A stretch of DNA of 64,000 bases from the NCBI GenBank assembly GCA_027625915.1, contig JANTQA010000047.1, forward strand, positions 1,736,001-1,800,000. Direction: 5' to 3'. Both the position numbers and the translations under genes were made by a program. The notes under the pieces were generated by a model. It was not told the DNA's origin and searched no databases. It saw nothing but the letters and a program-made list of their open reading frames with translations. This stretch comes from Anaeramoeba flamelloides (lineage: Eukaryota; Metamonada; Anaeramoebidae). Of this stretch, positions 10,571 to 22,445 are shown piece by piece; the stretch's first letter is position 1, and each line of letters opens with the position of its first letter.

Positions 10571-13106
10571 GTATGTTGCCTTGATACAAGAAAAAAAAAA
10601 ACATGGATAATATTTTGAAACATCGGATTATATTCTTTGTGTACGCATTATCTTAATAATGTATAATAAGTAAAAACTCGATTTTAATTCTTTCAGTGAG
10701 AAATTAAAAACACAAAAATTAAATCTATAAATAGATTTTGCAATTATTTCTCAATTTTTTGAAGATTTTCAAAACAAATAAAACCAATTCAAATTAATAA
10801 GACTAAAAAATAATAATAAAAAAAATAGATATTCTCAAATAACTTATTTCAATATGTACAGAATCTTCTTTAGACTCTTTATCTTTGAAAAAGAATATAT
10901 ACATAATTTTTTACATTTCAAGAAATTTTTTAATATTAGTGAATAAAATATATGATTAATTATTTTTAGATCTTCAAGTATTCAATATTTTGTTTATTTT
11001 TAGTGTATTTGTAAAATACGATTAAAAGTTACAATTTGTTTCAAAATAAATAGAACAATATTTTTGTTCAGCTTTCTAAAAAAAAAATTTAGAAATCTTC
11101 TAAAATTTTAAATTTTTAATTCAGAAAAGAGATTGAATTCTTAATTGTACCCGATAGAATTGGGGAATTTAATGTTTTATATTACTATTTTTTGCCAAAT
11201 AAAGGGAACAATCTTTTTTATCCAGCTTTCTAAATTAACCACTTTCCACGTATTCGAATAAATTATCAGAGCCCCCCAATTTGAAAAGGGATATTAAGAA
11301 TTTAAGCTGGTTTTAAGAATTAAAAATTTGAATTTATACTGGATAATACACTACAAGGAAAATTTAAAAACCGAAAATTAAAGTTAGCCAAAACTATAAA
11401 TTGGATTTCAGTTATACTTCTTTTGTAAATTATTTTTTCAAAGTTATCATAATTTTATGTAATAAAAAAGGGATAGCTATTAAACTCATGAAAATCCGAA
11501 TACCCCCCTTTTCAAAAATACCGACTTTTGAAAAAAATACCTATTTTTGGGGTATTTTTTTATTGGAAAAAGTTGAAATGAATTAATTTTTGATTGAACA
11601 TTAAGATTGAAAAAATAATAAATGTTAAAGCAATTTGCAGAAAAAAATCGGGAACGTCTATAAAAACTCAAACATGGAAAAAAAATAAAATGATAAAAAA
11701 TATTCCAAAAACAGATAAAAAATCAGATTTTCAATTTAATTTAGCAATATCTTTTGATTGAAATATTTTGTTCTATTTTAAAATTGAAAAATATGTTTCT
11801 TTTTAGAATATTTTAAAAATACTTGAAAATTATCTCTCTACTAAGTCAATTAAAAAATTTCAAAAATTTACAATTAAAATTGAAAAAAATATTACTGAAA
11901 AATTTCATTTTTTTTTCAATTCCTTTTAATATCTATTAAAGTTGTAAACCTTTTTGAAAATTGTTATGTATAATAATGTCTATTATATGAGTGTATTTCA
12001 AAAATACAAAATTTTGAGATTTTTTTTTGAAAAAATTTTTCTTGTCCTGTATTAAAATAATTTTCGGAAGTAGAATGAAAATATTGTCCTATTCATTTAT
12101 TCAGACTCTCAGAAATTACTCAAAGTGAGATTTCTTAAAAATCAAAATTTTTTTACAAATTTTTCTTTTTCTAATTAGATCCAAAAATACACATAAAAAT
12201 GATCTGAATCTTTTGACTGAAAATATAATTGAGAAAAATGAACTGTTTTAAAAATGATAACTCAAACATCTAAAGTTGATAAATGAAGTTGTGTATTTGT
12301 TTAATCGTGCCGTGGTATAAATAATTATCCTATTAGCTTTGGGAAAAAAAATAATTAAGAGTTACAAGTCACTTAAGATCTCAAAGATTTTTTTTTCATT
12401 TTTTGCTTTTCTTAAATGATTTTATTTTTCTCAAGAATGCTATTAAATCCTTGCTTGTCAAATTGGGAGGGTTCCAAAATAATCATAAATTTGATTAAAT
12501 CGGATCAGATTGATTGTGTTCTTAAAGAAAACAATTTGTTTTGTATTAAAGAAATTTAAGTCTTTGGTAATTTAAAATAAAGAAACAAGTAATTTTTTTT
12601 TTTGAATTTCGTTTTTGAAATTGAGAAAGCTTTTCAACTTTTTTTTTTACTTTTTTTGGAATTTGGATCTCAAAACTATTTTTTTTTTTGGCTAATTAAA
12701 TACTTTCCTCTGGATCTCTCACTTAAATATGATATACGAATTTTTTGCAATTTGAAAATTCTTTTTCACTTTTTTTTTTGAATTTTTTACCAATGCGAGA
12801 TCTTCGGATAATTTTTTTATTTGTTAATCAAATTTTGTCAATCAAAAGAAGGATACTTTCACATTAAACTTTTTTTAGTTCCAAGGCACTCCTTGGGTAT
12901 GGAGTAAATCAAAGGTAAATTATATATATATTGAGCTAAAATTTTTATTCTAACCAGTTTATAAAAAGTTCTTAAAAAATACCAACAGCATTGCAAAATG
13001 AACAGAAATGATCAAGTATTACGATTTTACCATGTTCTAACTTCTAATCATTGTTAAAATTAGAGTTGTTTGTATTTGAAATTTCGGATATTTAAAGATT
13101 GTAAAG

Positions 13107-13599
13107 CAGTGAAAAAAATACCTGACATGAAAAAAATCCCGGATAAGATTTTTAATTGTGAATATTAGTAAAATTATTGTGTAATTTCATTTATTTAGAA
13201 TCAAATTCCTTTTTTTAAGAATCGAAATTTTTCAATTAATACTCACCCACTTATTAGAATGATGATTAATGAAATCACACTTGTTCAAAACACCATTCAA
13301 TCAATCAAAAAACCAGAAGAAAAATTATCATTTTCCAAAATCTTTGTAAACCTCAATAAAACTCGATTGTTTTTTCAAAAAAAGTTGATCTACATATGTT
13401 ATCAAACAATTACTCGAGTATTCTAGAGACACCTTACTTTGATGAACTTTAGGTAGGTTTATTACTGATCTCCTAAAAAATTTGGTTATTTATAATAAGG
13501 ATTTGATTGAAAATAAATAAAATTCGACAAAAATTTTTCTAATCTTCACAATTGTAAATCTTGTCCGGGATTTTTTTCAGGTAAGGTATTTTTTTCACT
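13107..13599. mobile_element. MITE-like element with about 55-bp terminal inverted repeats
   Basis: The left end reads AGTGAAAAAAATACCT, then TGAAAAAAATCCCGGA, AAGATTT and AATTGTGAA. The right end (13540-13599) is its complement with few mismatches. The interior (about 380 bp) is non-coding. No clear target duplication is visible at the ends I chose, so boundaries may be off by a few bases. It lies 335 bp upstream of the membrane-protein start and could carry promoter sequence. Confidence 0.8.
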
Positions 13600-13934
13600 A
13601 CTATATACCTTATTTGAAATCTTATATACACAAAAAGTGCCCAAGAATTTAATGGTTTGTTCAGATTTTCGTCATTAAATATGCTCATTACAAAAATGTT
13701 TTGTTCTATTTATTTTTCAACATTGTTGATCTTGTCAACCATTAATTTTCTCTCAAAAGAGAAGAGGAAAAAACTAAAAGTAAGGAGTCAATAAAAAGCA
13801 AAAAATAAAGAGTTTATACAATTCTGAATTTTTTTTAGAATTTGCAGTTTTTTCAACTCTTTTCAAAATTTTTTATTTTTTATTGTTTGATTTTCTTTTT
13901 GAATTAACATTTTGATCTATTTTTAACAAGAAGA
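13600..13934 (+). other. 5' flank of the membrane-protein gene
   Basis: T-rich leader between the MITE at 13107-13599 and the ATG. The start context is AACAAGAAGAATG, an A-rich context like those of the other genes here. No defined promoter element can be supported. Confidence 0.4.
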
Positions 13935-16900
13935 ATGTCTGACTACGATTCTGACTACGATTCTGACAACGATTATTACAATAGTGACTCAAAGGCAAAA
14001 GGGGGAATGTTACTTGCATTTTATATAATTGCGTCTGTTGATGCCTGTTGGTTTCTTTTAATTCTGTATAAAATGGTTAGGATTAATTTGACTATTAAGA
14101 GAAGAAGAAAAATTTATGAAACAGTCACAGATCCAAAGCAAAGAATGGAACTTCAACCAAAACGATCAGGTTTACTCGCGAATAGATTAAAAGGTAACGA
14201 TGAGTTTATCTGGTTTTCAGGTATTACCAGTATTTCTGGAGTAAGAAAATATTTTTATGGCTTTGTAATTGGCATGAGTATTGGGCTTGGCTTTGTCATT
14301 GTTGGCTTTGTAATTCGTAAATTTTTAATTTTATTTTTTTGCTTGATCTTTTTTATCTTAAAAAATCCACACAAGATAATCCGAGTTGGTCATAGAAAAA
14401 AAACCAAACAATCCCTCGACTGTCTTTTTGAATTTTTAAATTTAGAACAAAAAAAAATTAAAAGAGAATTACCAAAGCCTTTGTAAACAACCCTTCAAAA
14501 GAATTTAAAAATGGGATCAGTTTGTAAACTGTTTGTTATTGTGACTATTAGTTGTACAAAAAAAGAACAAAATTTCCATTCTTCGTGACAAAAGCGAAAC
14601 TCAAAAAAACAAAAGAACAACAATTCATTAAAAGTCCCAAAAAATTCTCAGATTGGAAAAAGGAACTCCTAGTTCACAATTTAACTTGCTTTTGGATTAT
14701 AGAGTTTGAAATTTTTCTTGGATCTTTTGAAATTTTTTTTTTTGGTCTGATTTTTTTAAAAACCTGAATGAAAATTATGGACTGGTTATGGTAGAAAAAT
14801 ACGCTATATTCAATAACGCGTGTTTTCTGGTCTTTTTTTTTTTTTTTTTACTCAGTTTTAGTGTTTGAAAAAATTATGGTTTTTGTTTTGGTTTTAAAAG
14901 ATCTTCTGAACTTGAATTACTCCATTGTTTGTTTGAATTTTACATTTTTTTCAATTTTTGTTTCAAGAAGTTTTTTTCAGATTTTTTTAAAAAAATTCAT
15001 TTTTCAGAGAAAAGTTCTCCCAAAGAATGTATTACATTTAAATTTCATGTTTTTTGTTAAAATAGAAAATAATTAATAATTACAATGCTTTAAATAAATA
15101 AACAATTACTTTATCAAAAAATAAACAAAAATATATCCTTATTACAAGATTTTTTAAAAAAAACACTAAATCCTTGAACAAAAAAAAAATAAGCCAACAA
15201 TTATTAATTTTGAAAACATTTAAATTTTACAAAATAAAAAGTACTCAAAAAACACGGGTTATTGTACATACTATAGTATGACTTTTAAATATTTTTTTGG
15301 AAATACTAATTTATACAAATAGGCTTTGCACTTTATTTTCACTTTTCTCATCGAAACTAATCAATTCAAATAAACAAATGCTTTAAAATTTTTGCATCAT
15401 TTTTCATTTTGTAAATTTTTTTACACAGGCTTTGATAGGTTGGAACAAAAGTATTTTATTGGTTTTAAATGTAAAAAAACTTTGTAAACTTTGTTGAAGT
15501 TCGAAATATTCTTTGTAGGTGGACTTTTTTAAAAGTAGAAGTCAGGCTTATAAAAATGGAAATTGTAAAAAAAAATTTTTAAAATTTTTTTGAATTTATC
15601 AGTAATTAAAATCTCACACGTTTTTTAGAATTTGAATTGTTGATAAAGCCATTTGGCTAAAAAGATTAATGATTTAATCGGGAAAATTATTAAATTTCAA
15701 AATTGGTCATATTCTCATTTTTTTTCAAAATCGTCAATTCAATTGAAATATATTGACTGGAGGTATTTAAAAAAACCCCTTTCGGTTAGGTTAAGATATG
15801 TCAGGGTTGGTTAGGGTAGGTTAGAGTATTCTAGAGTAGGTTTGGGTGGTTTGGATGGTATGTTAGAAAATTTTGGTAAGGATTTTGAGAAAAAAAAATA
15901 ATTAAGAGACCAATTAGACTTTTGCAACTTATATTAAGGGGGTAAGTACATTTTTCATTTATTGAGTGCCACCATTTATGTGAAACTGAATTCTTCCAAT
16001 CATTTATTTAGTCAAATAAACTAGATTCCAAAAATTTGGACACAGTTTAAACAGTGGAACGAACATCATTACTGTACTTTAAATTCAAATTGGAAAGAAT
16101 TTTAATTTTACAAACTTTTTCATTTTTTGTCTTTTTTGTTTTGTTTTCATTTCCTTTTTTGCAGTTACGTAATCTGTTTTCTTAGATCTGAAATTTTTTT
16201 TCAATGGTTGATAGAAGGTTAGTGTTGAGTTTGTTAAATTGGAAAATAACATACAATTGGTTGATGGTATCTTAACATTTGATCGATCAACAATTGTTGG
16301 TGAAATTTCAACAAATATACCAATACATTTTTTGTTCCGCTCGTTTCATTATTTTGGACACACCTTTTTTTATTTTTTCGTTTTATATTTTTTTCTTTTA
16401 TTTTGATTAAAATGATTACTTATTAAAACACTGATGCGATGTTCCTTAAATGTTGTTTTATATTAGGTTTGGAAAAATACAATAAATTGGGTTTTTTTTG
16501 GCCTATTTTTGATTTTGGGTGTGTCCAAAATTTTTGGAATGGGGTTTAAATTGATATTTTAATAAATAAACTATTTTTCAGTCAAAGTGGCCCAGTTGTA
16601 ATGGTATAATACACGTGTTTAAAGGGTTTGCATAGATATTAGAAGAAAAATTTTATTTTGGAAATTTTCAAAATTGAAATCATTTTTTCACCTTTCTACA
16701 CATTTTTGTTTTTTTTTTTCGATTTTTTTTTTAAAAACTTCATTCATTTGCAAAAAATTTTTTTATTGCAAGATCAATAGTCACTTGGTAAAAACTTGTT
16801 AGTCTAATGTCATTGAAACCATGTAAAGATTGTTGAGAAATCTATTGATTTCTATTACAATTCAATTCGATCTTTGATCTTGATATTTGTTTAATAAATG

Positions 16901-19900
16901 TGAAAAATTTTCACTTCATTTTCATTTCCTTTTTCAAATAGAGACAACAAATACCAACAAACTTTGTTTGGGGGCTTGGTTTCTAAAAGAAAAGTATGGA
17001 AAATGAAGTGAAAAATGTTTGATATTTATTATTCAAATACCAGTAGAAGTTCAAAACGAACATCGTTGTTTTTCTCAATAGGGCCCTAAGAATTTGAGTT
17101 TTTCAATTTTTAAGAAAAGCTATTGATTGATTAGTTTTCTTTCAGACATGTCTCAACATTTCTTTGAGGTGTATTATTCTCTTTATTTCTTATTTGTTCT
17201 TCAAAGGTCAATTATATCAAATAATTGATATTTGAAAAAAACGTTGGGCCCCTTTGACTGAAACAGAGTTTACTAGAGTGGGATATATCCTCGTATAAGA
17301 TATTTTCATACCAACAAAAAAACCGAATTCAAAAAAATGAAAAAATTTTAAAAAAAAAAAATAAATAAAAATCATTTATTACTTGATCTTATCTATAACA
17401 TTTTACACAATTACTTATTCTTTGTTTGGTTTTATTTTCAAATTCTTTATGAAAATAATTTTGTTTGGAAAAATTTTTGATAAACAAATTACTTTTTATT
17501 TCGAAAGAATTTCTAAAATGAATTTTAAAAATCCTATTTTCATTTAATTCATCTAATTCTAGTTTTAGTTCAGAAAATCAGAGATTTTTTTAATTCTTCT
17601 TGAGAGTGAGGGTTTATTGGACAAATTCGTTTGATTTTATAATTCTTTATTTTCCATTAAAATTGAGAACACAAAATAATTCTGAATCTTGATCGATATT
17701 TGTTATTGAATTTTTACGTTAATTTTGGGTTGAATCTTTTGTAACTGTTTTTTGATTCCAAGAATTCAACCCCTTTATTTTAATTTTTGAAATAGTATTC
17801 TTTGTTTTGGCTTTGTTTGATAAAAATTATTTGAAAAAAGAATTTTGAAAGCAAATTTGTCACAAAATGTTTTGTAAAATAATAATAAATAGTAATGGGG
17901 CGAGAAATTCAAGGAAAAAATTAGTTTGTATGAATACAAACTAAGAAGATAAAGAAAACCAATCTTTGAAAATAGGCTTTTATCGAATTTTTTTTTTAAT
18001 CATTCTTGATTTCAACAAATTTATTTGGAATGATGATCTTTCGATTTTGTCTTCTAAAAGAAAATATTTGTTTCAAATGCACACCTACCTTTTTGGGGTA
18101 TATTTTTTTGGTTTACTGTTTGATTAATTTCAATCGTTCGTATAAACACATCTCTAGATCCAAAACAAAATTTAATAAAACTCAAAAATTGAATCAAAAA
18201 AAATGTTTAAAAAATTGAAAAATTCAAGATTCAACTCTGAATTACTTTGGGTTCGCTTTCTTTTCACGAATAGACTGGTGAATGGGATTTTGGTTTCCAA
18301 AGTTTCAATATCTGGTGGCACTCAAAAAATATTTTTCCAGTAATGTTTCTCAACTAAAATTTTTCAAAATGGTAAAATGTACTACTTCCTTAATCGGAAA
18401 AACATTTCCACTTAACTTTTTGTGCTAGAATTAGGTTTTGAACAAAATTTTAAAAATATTTAGTATTGGTGATTTCAAGATTTTGGATTTTCGACAAAAC
18501 AAGTAATAAAATACTTACTACCAATCACAAAATAATCTTTTATGATTTTTCCTCCCACAATTATAAAAAACCATTAAAAACTTTCATACCATAATAATAA
18601 TCAAGAAAATCTTCAAAAATATGGAAAATTTCAATTTGAACAATTTTGAAATTTAATAATATACCCATTTAATCAAGCGAAAAACATTTGTCAACTTATT
18701 TTGAATGTTTCAGTAATTGTTATATAATACACAACCATTTTATCAAATTGCCTTCTAAAAGTTATAAAACGTTACAACTCATACTGCTTACAAAGAGCGA
18801 GTGAAACAATTTGAATAACACTATTTAAAATCTTTTAGTTCTCATGTTTTTAAAACATCTGTAAACTACAAAATTATAAAAAAATAAAAAACAAAAAAAA
18901 TAAACTTATACACAAATACGAGTTAATATATGTAGCAAAGGATAAAAAAAGCACCACAGCTGATTACACACAAACTGGGAATTTCTAAAAGTATTCTGAG
19001 AGTGTAAAAATATGTGGTATCCTAATGAAAATTTTGGTCTGATAAAATTATATCACGAGTGCTAAGCTATCACATTAGTTCACACTTCGAAGTATACATG
19101 ATAAAAATATATAATACATCATACAAATTGGTAATAAAAATGAAAATAATAATAATAAATGTGTCATATTGAATAGATATTGTATGTGGTAGCTCATTTT
19201 TTTATCCAAGTTACCACGCTGATACAAATTGATAAAAAAAAAATGTTCAAAATATTATCTCCCATAGATACCACACTATGGCGAGACATTTTTTATCCGA
19301 GTTGACATGCTTTTGTTGTGTTATACTGCTGTATCCCATGCCTGTCCCAATGTAATATAGGATTATTTTATTTTTTTCCCATTTTTTTACTGTTTGTTTG
19401 TTTTTTTTTTTATTGGGAAGAAGAGTTACAAATGAAAAAGATCAAGTGATTACTTTCTAATACTTGGGGTACTGAAACACGAAAGCATGAATAACTTGAA
19501 GATAGATATGAAAAAGCAAAGACAAAAAATACTAAGCGTTTAAAACAAATCTGATCAAAAAGAAAGAATTTACAACAATTAAACAAACAATCCCCAATTG
19601 AAAGTACATGATCAATTTTCAGATTAAACCAAATTACCCACAAGTATCATGGATGTGATTTTGGGTATTCTTAATTAACTATAGCATTGATTTTTTTTTT
19701 TTTTGATTTTTTTACCAATTACTTCTTATAAACAATTTTTAAATTTCAATTTTTTTTTTTTTTCTTTTGAATTTTTTCCTTTTTAATTTGTTGTTTTTGC
19801 TTTTTAAACCAGAAAGAAAATTTTCGCATTTTTCTGTAAAAGAAATTCTTAAAAGGTAAAATTTTACTCAGATTATAGAACTAAACAAGATATTTTTTAT

Positions 19901-20941
19901 TCACATTTCACCATTTTCACATTAAAACGTAGTCCTTAAGGGATTCTTTATTTTGAATTGTAATTAAGTGCTTTCAAAAAAGTATAACCAAAAATTTTTG
20001 AATAAAGGGCTGGAAATAGGTTTCTTGAAGTTTATTAATTGTTTTAAAGATAATTTTGAAAACATTTTTGATCACACTTTTTTGAAATGACTATTTATCA
20101 ACATTTTTTTTTTTTTTTGTTTTTTGATAAATTCAATTTTAATTTTTAATTTCATTAAAAAAATTATTAAAAAAATAATTAAACAAATAAAACAACAAAA
20201 AAATAAATAAAATTAAAAGAGGAAAGCTGGTGTCTTAGTTTTATGTGTGTTGGAACTGTTTTCCTTTTTGGTGTTGGAATAACATGCTGGGCTGGATCAA
20301 ACACAAGAACTCGTATAGTTTTTGGATTAACTCGTACACGCGCTTTAATAGTTGGGTTTAGACATGCATATGATTATCGAGACTATCCAATTCAAAACTG
20401 GACAAGATTTAAGACCCATTGGGATAACGCAGAAAGTTTAATTATAACAACAGATCATTGGATTACAACATCCAGAGACGAAAATGGAAATGTCCAGACA
20501 CATCATCATTATATGGATATTGGTATTTGTTGGATTTTTGAAATGGATATTGTAAGACGAATTATGAAGGAAAAAATTACAGTAACGACAAACCAGGAAA
20601 TCATTTCAGATGAAGAAATGGGAAAAAGTCTAAATAATCTCTTTGACCCAAATAATCAAACAAATTTAGGAAATGATAATATAGTGCTCCAAAACCAAAA
20701 TCAAAACGACTTAAATCTGGGAATGAATATGAATAATATGAATAATATAAATAATATGAATATGAATACAAATGTTAACAATGAAATTAATATGGGTGTA
20801 CCAATGCAAAACACAACAGATTTCAATATTAATTATAATTATAATGATAATGATAATGACTTAAATGGTGGAAACGAGTACAATCCGGATTTCAATTATA
20901 TTGGAACTAATGAAAATGATTTTGAAATGAAAAAATTTTAA
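13935..20941 (+). CDS. Unrecognised multi-pass membrane protein, probably two exons
   Basis: Proposed exons are 13935-14316 and 20220-20941, joined in phase by a GTAAAT donor and an AAAAG acceptor. The same donor, and an acceptor of the same form, are used by the carrier gene at 36 kb. The product would be 367 residues. It has an acidic N terminus of D/Y/S repeats (SDYDSDYDSDNDYY), a membrane segment at about 24-48, a basic loop (KRRRKIYETVTDPKQRM), a Gly-rich second segment near 107-127 (GMSIGLGFVIVGF) and a third at 133-153. A globular part with YRDYPIQNWTRFKTHWDN and TDHWITTSRDENG follows, then an N/M-rich tail. No family recognised. Alternative: the first frame stays open to 14486 and could be a separate 183-residue protein, with the second exon belonging to another start. 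Confidence 0.55.
15784..15866 (+). repeat. Degenerate telomere-like GGTTAGG patch
   Basis: About 80 bases carry repeated G-rich words on the plus strand: GGTTAGGTTAAG, CAGGGTTGGTTAGGGTAGG, TTAGAGTA, GTAGGTTTGGGTGG. The G bias stands out sharply in an A/T-rich region. It resembles decayed TTAGGG-type repeats, but the period is irregular. Confidence 0.45.
16017..16548 (+). mobile_element. F1 MITE, full-length copy
   Basis: Left end TAAACTAGATTCCAAAAAT, then TTGGACACA; the right end is the complement of TAAACCCCATTCCAAAAAT, then TTTGGACACA. Length 532 bp with TA at both edges. The interior shares TTGATCGATCAAC and GAAATTTCAACAAAT with other F1 copies. It is non-coding, and it is inserted in R1, as the uninterrupted 53-kb copy shows. 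Confidence 0.9.
16567..17271 (+). mobile_element. F2 MITE, full-length copy
   Basis: Left end TAAACTATTTTTCAGTCAAA, right end the complement of TAAACTCTGTTTCAGTCAAA. Length 705 bp. A second full copy lies at 44398-45085 and a truncated one at 9395-9756. The insertion site in R1 is AATAAA/TA, empty in the 53-kb R1 copy. No coding frame. Confidence 0.9.
18900..19370. other. Compositionally distinct stretch with short repeats
   Basis: Less A/T-rich than its surroundings and free of long homopolymers. A word TTTTTTATCC(A/G)AGTT occurs twice (near 19197 and 19290), each time followed by CA(C/T)GC. GTGGTAT at 19012 and ATACCAC at 19266 form an inverted pair. I cannot assign it; an old DNA-transposon end or a non-coding RNA are both possible. 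Confidence 0.3.
19390..19690 (-). repeat. Dispersed repeat, copy 2 (partner at 4851-5115)
   Basis: The reverse complement matches 4851-5115 as described there. It contains a 77-codon minus-strand frame (19643-19410) rich in F, L and C that is not preserved in the other copy, so I do not call it a gene. Confidence 0.6.
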
Positions 20942-22188
20942 TAAATTAAAGAATTTTTTTTATATTTACTTTTCTTTAGAATACACTTGATTATTTGATG
21001 TTTTTTCTAATATTTATCTTTATATATAATTATATATATATATATACATATTTTTAACTCAAATCTTTTTCAAACAAAAGGAGACACCTCTCAAATCATC
21101 AATACTATTGAATTTGATTGTTAATAACATAATTACTTATTGGTGATTTTAATTTTAATTATTCATTTTTTCATTTTTTGTTTTTTTATTTATGGATTTT
21201 GAACAGTTGGAAAATGAAAAAAACAAGATAAGAAAAAACTAATTTGGAAATAATCTACCAGTAAAAAAATGGAAACAGTTTAAGTTTGATTTCGAATCAG
21301 CTAGATATAGGAATTTTGAAAGACCATTATTGGATTGATGAATGGAACAAAGAAAATTGAAAATATTGAAAAAAAAAATTTCAACAAAATACCCAGATGA
21401 ATTGTGGTTTTATATTGAAAATGAGACTGTAAAGAACAAAAGTTTTACGTATGCAAAGAATTATCAATAAAATGTAAAGAACTTTTTCCCAATTCACCTT
21501 GTTCAATGTTTTTTATTGTTTATATATATATATATATTTCCCTACAATTTACAAAACGAGATTTCTCATTTCAAATAAATGGGCATATCAATTTTTAAAA
21601 TATTGAATTTTAATTTTGATTGTTTTGTTTTAATGAGTTTTAAATATCCAGTTGAGTTTTTTTTATGTTTTAAATGGGGTTTAATATTTTAGAATGGTTA
21701 TACAATTAATTTGATTCAATAATGAATAATTCTTGAAATTTTCTTAGCCATTTTATTTCAAAGAGTTTATATTTATTTATTTATTTTCTCTTTTACAGTA
21801 ACGAAAATAAAACATTCACCAAACATTTATTACTCAACAAAAATATTTTCAAAAATTTCAATTGTAATGAGAAATATTGAGATAATCTTAAAAAAATCAA
21901 CTTTAATGTTATTTATTCAATATCCAAAAACAATCTTCTTTTTTTAAAAAAACTAATTACTGTCTTTATTGTTTTAATTTGGAAACAATCATTTTGTTAT
22001 GTTATAAGTTTGGCATGGAAGTAGGAATATAATATTGTTTCAAGTGATAAAAGATGATATTATGGAATTTGAAAAAGGAAGATCAATATCATTTTAGCAC
22101 CAGAACATTATCATTATTTTTAGTTAGGAGGGGGATCCCAAAACGATTAAAATATAACTGGTGAATTTTGAACAAATGAAACATTAGA
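20942..22188. other. Intergenic, no gene seen
   Basis: 3' flank of the membrane-protein gene. An AATAAA overlaps the stop region (20940-20945) and could serve as a polyadenylation signal. Short TA runs lie near 21030 and 21525. Otherwise A/T-rich with no supported feature. Confidence 0.5.
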
Positions 22189-22445
22189 CCCTAATAAAAA
22201 AAATTTTTTATAACATCTATATAACCTTTTTATAACAAAATTTCCTTTTATGATGATTTTTTCAATATTTTTTAAAAAAATATACTTATAACAAACTTAT
22301 AACATGTTAAAATTTTTATAACACATTTTATAACAAATATTTATGTTATAAAAGTTTTTATTATAAAAATTTATAACATTTTAAACGTTTATAACACCTT
22401 TACAACACGTTTATAACATGTTATAAAAAAATTTTTTTATTAGGG
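22189..22445. mobile_element. Short inverted-repeat element built of TTATAACA words
   Basis: Starts CCCTAATAAAAAAA and ends TTTTTTTATTAGGG; the outer 27 bases are nearly perfect complements (the run continues into TTTTTATAACAT / ATGTTATAAAAA). The interior is a dense series of TTATAACA, TTTATAACA and ATAACATG words in both orientations. 257 bp, non-coding. A/T-rich sequence at 43180-43740 has similar TATAACA words and may be a distant relative. Confidence 0.75.

Larger units (their letters stand above)
8748..13106. other. Intergenic, A/T-rich, no gene seen
   Basis: This is the 5' flank of the minus-strand kinase and the far upstream of the membrane-protein gene. All open frames here are short and low complexity. 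It holds a truncated F2 copy (9395-9756) and a repeat shared with 34 kb (10335-10570). A weak local duplication (11041-11078 and 11196-11235, sharing GAACAATnTTTTT and CAGCTTTCTAAA) is also present. Nothing else could be supported. Confidence 0.6.
15950..18345 (+). mobile_element. R1 inverted-repeat element carrying two nested insertions
   Basis: The ends carry TTGAGTGCCACC (15962-15973) and its complement GGTGGCACTCAA (18314-18325). The body matches 53290-54460 closely, for example GTATAAGATATTTTCATAC and GAAACTGAATTCT. The 53-kb copy runs straight through ATTGATATTTTAATAAATAC, where this copy is split by an F1 (16017-16548) and an F2 (16567-17271). The short frame at 18006-18218 is not shared intact by the other copy. 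No transposase is visible, so it is probably non-autonomous. Confidence 0.8.
14317..20219 (+). other. Putative 5.9-kb intron filled with nested elements
   Basis: If the two membrane-protein segments form one gene, this is its intron. Contents: short open frames at 14552-15076 with no convincing coding signal, a degenerate GGTTAGG-rich patch, an R1 element carrying F1 and F2 insertions, a compositionally distinct stretch at 18900-19370, and a dispersed repeat at 19390-19690. From 19690 to 20219 it is A/T-rich filler. Confidence 0.5.

Noticed and set aside
14552-15076. Two 71-codon plus-strand frames
   Set aside because: F/K-rich translation of A/T DNA, non-ATG starts, no family and no splice support.
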